Assembly: GCA_009760855.2 (NCBI GenBank)
Contig: WPIO01000031.1
Span: 827,001 to 891,000 of the forward strand
From: Cristatella mucedo
Lineage: Eukaryota; Bryozoa; Phylactolaemata; Cristatellidae
Length of the DNA stretch: 64,000 bases
Direction: 5' to 3'
Numbering within the stretch: position 1 is the stretch's first letter; every line of letters begins with the position of its first letter. Of the stretch, positions 56,133 to 64,000 are shown piece after piece. The notes under the pieces are model-generated. The model made no database searches and was not told the origin of the DNA. It saw only the letters and a program-made list of their open reading frames with translations. The translations under genes and the position numbers were made by a program.

Positions 56133-59100
56133 CTGAAATAATACCTTAAAGTCAATAACATTACCAGATGCCAAAAGGGCCCAGAAAAGGGCACAGGTGT
56201 AAGGGACAGAGTGACTTACCTTTGTTCGGACGCTGAAATACTTAAGGATGGCGTTTCTGCCTCTCCATCATCCTGCAAAACCATTAGCTGAATGCAATAG
56301 TGACAAGCAGTGAACCCACCGTGCAGGCATATGCAGGTATACAATATACAAATATATGAAATTTTCTCATTCAGGATAATCAAGCAAGTTGCAATAGCTA
56401 GGGAACGCACGTTGCATTTCGGTCCAGCTTAAGGAAAACGATTCACACCACCCACAGAGCATAACCACGGCAGTGGAGGGAAGACTAACGGTAAAGCATG
56501 AATTAGGCATAAGCTTATGTTTATTTTTAGCAGAACGTTCCTCATGAACTGGAAGAAAAAATGCTAACGGATATCAAAAGCGTGAACCGCCTACAGCCCT
56601 GTTCGTTCGTTCAACGTAAAATCGAGTTACCTAGTGCATGTATTGAAAGGGCTGCTCTCGGCTATGCCTCCTTACAAAATAGTACAAAGCGTGGGCTGAA
56701 CATTTACCACGGAACTCAACCATGAAATTTGCCCAACTATCTAATCAAAGGTCTACCTTCACTCAGTGAAGTTTCGGTAACACATTTGCAAACTACATGA
56801 CATTACAACACAATGCAACAACTTTTCATGAAAGAAAGCTGCAGATACACGCAGCATTAAATAAATAGTTGTTAAATCGATATTTACATAAGCGAAAGTA
56901 TTGAGCGGCTGATTAGGATCGCCAAGTAAAACGTGGTGTGAATATCCACTGACAGCTAGTTGGCTATTCCCGATTTAATTACGATATTATGTAGATGACC
57001 CCTAGAAGATAAAAGTCTGTCTTCACCGGTACACAATGCTTTGCTGTATTGTGTCTGCAAGAAATCAACCTGCTCCACGCAAAACTGGTGCTGCAGTTCA
57101 ACAAGGTGAAGGGCCAAGTGATGTTGGGCATTGTTGGTCAAAGTAGGAATTTTGTTTCAAATCTGTTGATCATCCGCGAGCCATCGCCACTGATTCAGCA
57201 AAAAAGACACATGGCTGAATCTATTGCAGTCATATTCATCACTAGCTCTGCAGGCTGGTGGTTTTTTGGGAGCCCGGCCAAAAGTGAATTCAAGCAGTCT
57301 AGTCTAAACAGAACCATACAGCTTGCAAGATCTCTGGCCAGTCACTGGAGTAGGTAGTCTCTAATATTAGACAGAGATCGAGCATGATGACATGGGATGA
57401 CAAGAGATGACAAGATGACATGACATGGGATGACAAGATCCATGGGAGCAGTCGTCTGAAGGAAAATTTTAAACAAAAAGCAGTCGTCATAGAGGACGCC
57501 TGAATTACGAGATCACGACAACGGCTGCACTACAGCTACTTACCAGCTCATCTTCTTTTCGTTGCTGCTGCTGCAGAGACGCCTGTTGCTGCTGGAGCAT
57601 CATCTGCATGTATTTTTGCATCGAATTATTCATATTGACGCCTTCGTTTTCATCAGCAGCTGCAGCCTAAAAAAAAAGTAAAAAAAAAGTGTTGCACCAT
57701 CAAGACACAATCGATTCCATGCTGCCGTTAATCAACGACTGACAAACCGTAGTTGCCTCTCTGGACCCTGATAGCTACACATAGTTACAAAGCCGCCAAG
57801 CAGAAGATGCCGGGCACATTCTCACAGACTTAGGGGAACTGGTTGGGGCCCTAGCTCCATCAGAAAGCAGCTCGGCTGCCCGACAAGACCCGTTCGATAG
57901 ACCCTGTCTCTTGCAAGGTCAAAGTCCGACTACGTCCCAGGCTCGATCTCGACCGCACACTCGTAGCCCATTTGGCACGACAGTCATCCTAAGCACTAGT
58001 GGGCTTTCGAGGGAGAACGTGAAGGGAACCGCAAAGCAGTGCCACCGTGAGCAGTGCGCCGAGCGAGAGGGAGCCTGGCCTTAACAGCGCATCGCGAGCG
58101 GGTGCAGCCGGTACCGTCGCTGGCAAGGGCAGATCTCCTCCAGCCGTGTCGGCAGCCGGCCCACCGCGGCCTCGATGCTGGTCAGCAGACACCGAAGGGA
58201 CTTGAGCAAATGCGGGCCGCAGGCTAGCAGCAGATGCACCGGCATGCATCGTGTCTGCAGCGGCTGCCGGATCGTCCAGCGTCCGGCGGCTGGTCGTCCT
58301 CCATTCGCTATCCAACGAAATGGCATAGTTAGTCTCGACACTGGGCGAGGCGGCTCGCTGCTGTCCAGCAGCCCCGGCAGCGGCTGTCTCTCGAGGCAGC
58401 AAGCTGCCGTATTGGCTACTCGCTGGCTCGTTGCGTGCAGCTGTCACTTCGGCTTCCGCCACCACTGACGCTGGAGCAGCAAGACGCTCGCGTTCCGGAT
58501 CGGCGGCACCGAGGCGATCTCGCTCGTGAAGAGGCGACGACTGCGGCCAGTCCTCCGATCGACTTCCTCGAGACGACAACGCCGGAGGCGGCGGAAAACT
58601 GCCCCAGCCGCCATCGAGCCGAAGCTGCTCGGCAGGACCGAGGCCGGTGTCATCGGGCGTACCGCTGCCGGTGCGCTCGATGCCAGCCCACGTGACCTGG
58701 TGCCGCTGAACCGTAGGCCGAGAGTCGAATGACGTTCCGCTTCGAGGCTGCTGCTGCGTCGCGGCTGGTACTTCAGCAGCGGTGGAACGAATGCCTTGCT
58801 CGGCCCGGATGCCACGCTCGGCAGCGGCACCGGCAGCCCCGAAAGAGGCGGAGTGCTCACCAGCTGTCTCATCGGCAGCAACAGCAGCAGAAGAGCGACG
58901 GTAGCGACTGAATGCGCTGGCTGAATGTCCTGACTCGAACAGGGTGGCAGTGGCGGCTTGCATGCCCGTCACAGGAGGGCTGAAGCGGGTGGCCGAATGG
59001 TGGAGTCCGGAGCCGAAGCCCTTGCCGAGCGGTCCGTGGTCTACAAATACAAAAAAAGAGCAGTCCGACAACCGTCATTAGTCATTGAGCACCACATTTT

Positions 59101-60351
59101 TCGGCAGTGCCTGCTCCTGCAAGCTCAGAGAGCCACTAGACGGTGCATGCTGGGAGCCCAGCATGCACAGAGTCGGACTTCCGGGGCTCCGAGTTTGCAC
59201 AGAAACTTGTGGGAAAAATGATAGACATTGGGCACGGGTCAGCCGCTGAGTGCTGCCGAGTGCGGAAGTAGCGCTGCCGGCCAGCCTACCCGGGGAAGTG
59301 GCCACTGAGGCGGCCGTGAACGACTGCAGGGCTTGCTGCAGGCGCTCTGCCTCACTCTCCAGGCCTCGCAGACGGCGCCTGGTGTCCTCCACCAGGCTGT
59401 CGGAGGCCGTGTTGTCCTCCGACGTCGTCAGACTTGCGTCGGCGGCAGACGCCGGGCACCTTCCGGCGTCCCAAGTCGCCATGGCACTGCTGCTGCTGCC
59501 ACCACAGCAGCGCTCATCCTTTCTGCTTGAGCCGGCACACTCCGCACAGCCGCCACAGCCGCCGAAGCACGCTCTACTCGTGGCGCTATTCCGGAGGAGC
59601 ACTCGATCACCAGAGGTCAGGCAGCGAGCAGCGTCTGCCGGATACGGCACCCAGGGTGCACCTGCAGACACGAACAATGACCTGTAGTGTTCGTTCGAGT
59701 TCAGGATGCTTTCGTCAGGTCACATCGAGCCGGGTCGCAGCAAAGCGGAGGTTAGCAGGTGAGAGCGCAATATTTCGGATTGTCCTAGCAGTCGGCCACC
59801 ATAGAGAAAACGGGCGATCACACACTGCTGCTAGCTCTCAGGAGACCCAAGGCAGTGCTTGAGAACATGCGCCCGCTGTCAGCAGAATAAGAATGGAAGA
59901 GTCTGGGCCGCAGTGCAGGCGAGTCCGCACTTCATGGAGGCAAGATGGCACGGAGGCATAGAGGTTCATTAACGATCATCGTGGTCAAGTCGAGTAGCTA
60001 ACGATGACTGGACTTTGCATTTGTTCGCACATGAACACAAACCCGCCATTATGAACACCCAAACCCACGCTCGCACATAGACCACTGGGCTTGTCTGAAA
60101 AGCAGTACCGAAGGTCCCACTAGCAGACTCTTAGACATTGTAGCTACTAGCTGACTGGGTTAACAGTAATAACTTGAATTAACTTGCATAAGCATTCTTA
60201 CAGATATATCGCTACTTTTTCTGTTTCTCCCTCCCACCCCTCCCTCACTCTTTGTCGCCTTTCATGCCGTCTGTCTCTTCCTGCTCTCTGCCTGTCTTGC
60301 GCACCCTCTCTCTGTCTCTCTCCTGTGAGCTCTCTCTGTTTCTCTCCTGAG

Positions 60352-60434
<83 letters not shown>

Positions 60435-62383
60435 GTGAGCTCTCTCTGTCTCTCTCCTCTCTTTCGTGTGAGCTCTCTCTCTCTCCCTCTCTCTCTCTCT
60501 CCCCCTTCGTCTCTTTCCCCCTCTCAGTCTGTCATCTCATTCACCTATGTAGCAATTAAGGTAAAGCTGCATGGCAGAAAGGTCAGACAGGAGGTCGTCA
60601 GAAAGGTCAGTCAGGCCTATTTATCACGAAAAAAAGCTGTGGACATGCATGCATTGGTCGATGGGGACAAAGCTGTTCCCAACCCGAGCTGGTAGTCAGA
60701 GAGCATGCAGCCACAGGCAGCTCTGCCCCAGAGCAGCAGTTCTCTTTCACAGAGCCCAGTACGGCAGCCATGAGTGCTAGGGTCTGAGCCATCGATAAAC
60801 ACCTGAGCCATCGATAAACACCACCGAGAAACATCAGGCGCTTACGAGCTGACTCGCTTTTGTGCACTCAACGTGTGGCATAGGCTTAGCCACGAGTCTT
60901 TCTTAGCCATGAGTCTTACGATGTGGCTAAACCTTGGCCTCGAACGAGTGAGCACATCATAGAGGGCTGAGAGGGGTGCCGGCTTAGTATGAAATCTTCG
61001 GAACCAGCTTAAAGAGAGATGAAGACTGGTAAATGCACCTAACATACATTCAAGTGGGTTGGCAAGATGCTAAGTCATCCAGCATAGGCCTGAGTCCAAC
61101 CTCGGTTGTGTAGCGAGTCAAGGTGGCACACCAGAGATTCATCGCAAAGTGTGTCTATACTTTTTTTTTATCGACTGAGCGTTACAAACCAAGATGTACC
61201 TCTCGATAGCAGCATGCTAATTGCTGCCCAATCAGGATGTACGTGCAGCGTTTAAAACGACGAACTAGATCGAGAGCTGAGCGTGATTGCCACCTCGTGG
61301 GCATGGGTCAGAAGAAGAATGGACGCACCGAGCGGCCCGGCTGCTATTCCACTGAGGCTCTGGGCTACAGCTTAGCTGGGCACAGCTTAGCAGCATTTGG
61401 ACTGGCGAACGTTCACTCGCACATTCAGCCACAATCATCGTTTCTTCAGATCCAAATAAAAATCGCTGAGAGCTCAGTCACTGATTCGAATGAGGCAAAG
61501 AGCTCGGCTCTCGAGAGTCGCTGCCACGAGAGCAGAGCTTCTCTATCGAGATGATGTAGGCATTGGCAGGGCGGCATGCCTCGAGCTAGGGACAGCAAAT
61601 TATTAACGTGGCAGTAGCTAATAGCCCATTTTTAAAAAGCACAGCTTTTCAAAATAGAGCGATTTGTCAACAGCGACGAGAAGACAGATTGCAGCAGCCC
61701 AATTTACAGCCCCCGAACAGCATAGGTGGCTTTCGCAATGGTTTCAATGAAGACTGACCTGCAGCAGGACACGGACCCGCGACATGAGTCGTGAAGCACA
61801 CAAACCTTGCCGCTAAGCTAAGGACACTAAAGGCATAGATGGTAGCCAGCTAACAGCACTCGAACGCACGACTCTGGTGGTAGTGAGATGCAAGCCCCTT
61901 ACGGCAGCAGCACCCGCTGCCACAGCACAGCAAAAGGGGAGGCTGCAGCAGCAAGGCATAGGCTGCAAACCTACCCAGACGATTCTCGACAGCTACAGCG
62001 TCGGCTGCAGCACCAACGACATGGGCGTGGCGTGCCGCTGCGGCCGTCGTGCCAGAAGGCAGCTGGGTGCCTCCTCCGCCGGACCGCTGCGACTGGGTGA
62101 GCAGGCGGTTCATGCCTCGCATTGAGTCGGTTTGCTTCTCGTACTCGACCACAAGAGCACGGTTCTGGTCCATCTGCGCGTGCAGCTTGGCCAGCGCGTC
62201 GGCCAGCCGCGCCTCGGCGATTATCTTGTCCTGTACGGCCATGTCCTTCAGGCGCTCCATTTCTACCTTGAAGGTGAGCAGATCGGACGACGACATGGAG
62301 GTTGCCGTCTTGTGGCCAAACTCCTTCACCAGCTGCTCGTGCCCTGCAGCGACGTTGACGAGGTGGGCTATAACTGTGCGCAG
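56087..62383 (-). CDS. OFD1: OFD1-like centriole/cilium protein, C-terminal half (six exons, 5' end outside window)
   Basis: OFD1 acts at centrioles and basal bodies in cilium formation. Exons 62383-61975, 59661-59290, 59040-58115, 57666-57544, 56272-56220 and 56132-56087 join in frame into about 642 codons. Matches to human OFD1, as I remember it, are in the right order: a coiled-coil region with SSDLLTFKVEMERLK and ALVVEYEKQTDSMRGMNRLL; then RRLRGLESEAERLQQALQSF, like the OFD1 EAERLEKAFRSY block; then MQKYMQMMLQQQQ, like LEKYMKIIQQEQ near its C-terminus; and a last exon ending in an acidic stretch and a final Trp (SDNFW), like DDSW. Between them lies a long Ala/Ser/Gly/Arg-rich exon of low conservation. 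The donors of exons 59290 and 58115 were chosen by phase and could differ. The LisH N-terminus should lie beyond 64 kb. Confidence 0.72.
56220..56272 (-). CDS. OFD1: OFD1-like exon e
   Basis: Acceptor TTTTGCAG, donor CAAAG then GTAAGT. This 53-base exon encodes DDGEAETPSLSISASEQ. Confidence 0.75.
57385..57438. repeat. GATGACATG-type short tandem repeat
   Basis: Several imperfect 9-10 base units (GATGACATGG, GATGACAAGA) in the intron between OFD1-like exons d and e. Confidence 0.8.
57544..57666 (-). CDS. OFD1: OFD1-like exon d (KYM-glutamine motif)
   Basis: Acceptor after a T9 tract (TTTTTTTTTAG), donor CTG then GTAAGT. Its 41 codons hold the conserved MQKYMQMML segment, followed by Gln-rich sequence and KEDEL. 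Confidence 0.8.
58115..59040 (-). CDS. OFD1: OFD1-like exon c (low-complexity)
   Basis: Acceptor TTTGTATTTGTAG before 59040. The donor is taken as ACG then GTACCG, phase 0. It gives 308 open codons rich in Ala, Ser, Gly and Arg, with little predicted structure and no motif I recognise. Confidence 0.55.
59143..59168. repeat. Perfect 12-bp inverted repeat (hairpin)
   Basis: Arms GTGCATGCTGGG and CCCAGCATGCAC are separated by two bases, within the 249-base intron between OFD1-like exons b and c. Confidence 0.9.
59290..59661 (-). CDS. OFD1: OFD1-like exon b
   Basis: Acceptor GTCTGCAG before 59661. The donor is taken as CCGG then GTAGGC (59290), phase 1. It has a Cys/Gly-rich patch (CFGGCGGCAECAG) and then the conserved EAERLQQALQSF helix. 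The frame stays open past the chosen donor. Confidence 0.62.
59662..61974 (-). other. OFD1-like intron, with CT-rich tract
   Basis: No further exon or interspersed repeat is recognised in this 2.3-kb intron apart from the CT array near 60.2-60.5 kb. Confidence 0.4.
60354..60432. repeat. (CT)n microsatellite in CT-rich tract
   Basis: About 40 CT units inside a 60220-60535 CT-rich region with repeated TGTGAGCTCTCTCTG blocks. Confidence 0.95.
61975..62383 (-). CDS. OFD1: OFD1-like exon a (coiled coil)
   Basis: Acceptor ATCACACAG before 62383, donor CTGG then GTAGGT. It carries a heptad-rich helix followed by a Gly/Ala/Ser linker. An alternative acceptor lies 10 bases downstream. Confidence 0.7.
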
Positions 62384-62399
62384 CTGTGTGATTTGCATT

Positions 62400-63635
62400 A
62401 GAATGAAAGCACAGATTGTGCTTGGCAATGACATTTACAAGAGGGAGAGTATAAATTGTGAAAAAAGTGGACCTAAACTGGATCTAAGGGTTATCCTATA
62501 CTTAAAAAGCTAGCTGGATGATCGTCGGCCAGTTCGCATCCATTCTCTGGTATACCTAATTTAGATAGGACCAAAAAAATGCAGTGCAGTGTCTGTGGTG
62601 CCTAGGCAACTAGACGACTGGCTCTCAAAAGGTCTCAATGATCATCTGGTGTCAACCGATGCCGAGAGATCTAGAAAAACTAGCAAACAGACTAACAATA
62701 TCACCATTCACAAGAGAAGGTCTTACCGTTATACACTCGTGGCAGTGCTGATAGATTCTGTGGAGTGAGTTGTTCTAAACCTTATTACTAAGGTACTTCA
62801 ACGGTGTACAAATGCTGCAAGGCATCTCTTCTAGCAAATGATCTCCAGGAGTATAAGCCAGCTAGGTAACTCATGCACAAGCCAATCTGACTGATCAGCC
62901 ACCTTACGACGGTGGCAGACTGATTTTTCGCCCATGAAACTCGGCGCTCTGGAACTCTTCACCGGATCACGTGCTGCAGGCCGTCTCTTTGCCAGCATTG
63001 AAGCCTTGTTTGGAGGTATAACTATTCAAGGCTTGCACTTGCATTGCACTGCAACAACTGAGGGTAGGCAGGCCACCAGAAGAACTAATCGCTCATATTT
63101 GTTTAGCAAAGTGAAAAGTGTATAGCCAAAACATTATATAATGGGAACAGTCTAAAAACAAGCGAAGGCTGCCTCACCAGAATGGGAAATTTGTTTAGCT
63201 GCACATCCTACAGGGCTGTCTCAATCCTCATTTTGTATTTTAGCACAACAGCCTGTTGTCAGTCTCGGCCATTACGGCATTCACAAGACAGGCATTCCCT
63301 TTAAGTTGTGCAACAGTGTCTCAGAATTGTAACGTGTGATCGAAAGTTAAAGTAGGGAGCATAAACCGCAATGCTATTATATGATAGACGATGTCGGTGC
63401 ATCAGACGGCTCAAATAGGAATATAATAGGAATAGGTCAAAATCAATTTTTCAAAACTAGTGCCTTTCAAAATACAAACCTATTTGGAATGCAATGCAGA
63501 GTTTTGACAAGTGACATATGACCATAACAAGGTTTAAAAAACAAGTTTGTCAGATATGCTTAAGCCAGAAGTGGTTCTTCGACCTTAATATGATAACATA
63601 CAGGTTAAATTTGTTTACTAGTTAAGGGAAAACCA
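62400..63635. other. Upstream intron of the OFD1-like gene, nothing recognised
   Basis: No coiled-coil exon is visible on the minus strand, so the next 5' exon is beyond the window or too short to see. Confidence 0.35.
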
Positions 63636-63639
63636 AGTT

Positions 63640-64000
63640 TGACTCAGAAATTAGAAAGCTTGATGCTCAAAGTCGGCTTTGCCAGCATAGCTCCTGTTGC
63701 ATCTGCCCGAAATCTAGGTGTCCTGTTCCAAAGTGACCTTGCACAAGACGACAAAACAGCCCCCCACTAACGTATGCTTACTTTTCAGCCACATAACATT
63801 GCTAAAATTCGGGTTGTTGAGACAGGGATACCATATCTAAATTGATCAATGCATTTGTGACAACCTGTCTCGACTTCTGTCACTCACTGCTTGCTGGTTT
63901 ACCGGCCTGTGAAATCACCTGTCCTGAAAGTCGCCGTTGCCACATCACACTACTTCTCGCCGACCTCCGCAGGCTACCAGTCAAGCACTGTATCGACCTC
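63640..64000 (+). mobile_element. L2-like LINE fragment, cut by the window end
   Basis: The [13 protein letters not shown]-like block at about 63715, the HNIAKIR block at about 63790, and the RRCHITLLLADLR-like block at about 63935 follow the C-terminal RT order of the other copies. Confidence 0.75.

Noticed and set aside
58175-59221. Plus-strand frames across 58.2-59.7 kb
   Set aside because: They are shadows of the OFD1-like exons b and c in GC-rich sequence.

Overview
This is a window of animal nuclear DNA, not a prokaryotic replicon. Three conserved metazoan genes are split by spliceosomal introns with GT/AG borders. The intergenic and intronic space is filled with fragments of one L2-like LINE, two tRNA-derived SINE families, dinucleotide microsatellites and a hAT transposon. 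The host cannot be named from the sequence. The moderate divergence of the three proteins from human and the repeat types suggest an invertebrate metazoan.

Layout. 1-6 kb: L2-like LINE copies and a broken or unrecognised minus-strand coding region (1.17-2.45 kb). 6.6-17.1 kb, minus strand: a complete seven-coding-exon alpha-galactosidase gene (407 aa, with the Glu/Leu pair that marks alpha-galactosidase A rather than alpha-N-acetylgalactosaminidase). 17.2-24.2 kb: the divergent intergenic region with SINEs, a (GA)n tract, a possible LTR and a 550-bp unit that is also present inside the alpha-galactosidase gene. 24.2-38.9 kb, plus strand: a complete nine-coding-exon integrin-linked kinase gene (450 aa). 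38.9-56 kb: intergenic, with an AT-rich island, an approximately 121-bp minisatellite, four well-bordered symmetric phase-1 exons coding Ser/Pro/Thr-rich peptide, a 535-bp direct repeat and a second, nearly perfect copy of the ILK terminal exon. 56.1-62.4 kb, minus strand: the C-terminal half of an OFD1-like centrosome/cilium gene, whose 5' exons lie beyond the window.

The genes are housekeeping loci with unrelated roles: lysosomal glycosidase, integrin adhesion scaffold and centriolar protein. They are not an operon or a pathway. Alpha-galactosidase and ILK are divergent; ILK and OFD1 are convergent.

The most notable findings are: a 187-bp hAT element at 7508-7694 with an exact 8-bp target duplication that closely resembles the SPIN family known for horizontal transfer between animals; the ILK terminal-exon duplication, with one coding change in 153 bases; the uncharacterised phase-1 exon set at 48.8-53.4 kb; and SINEs whose 3' ends copy the L2 tail.
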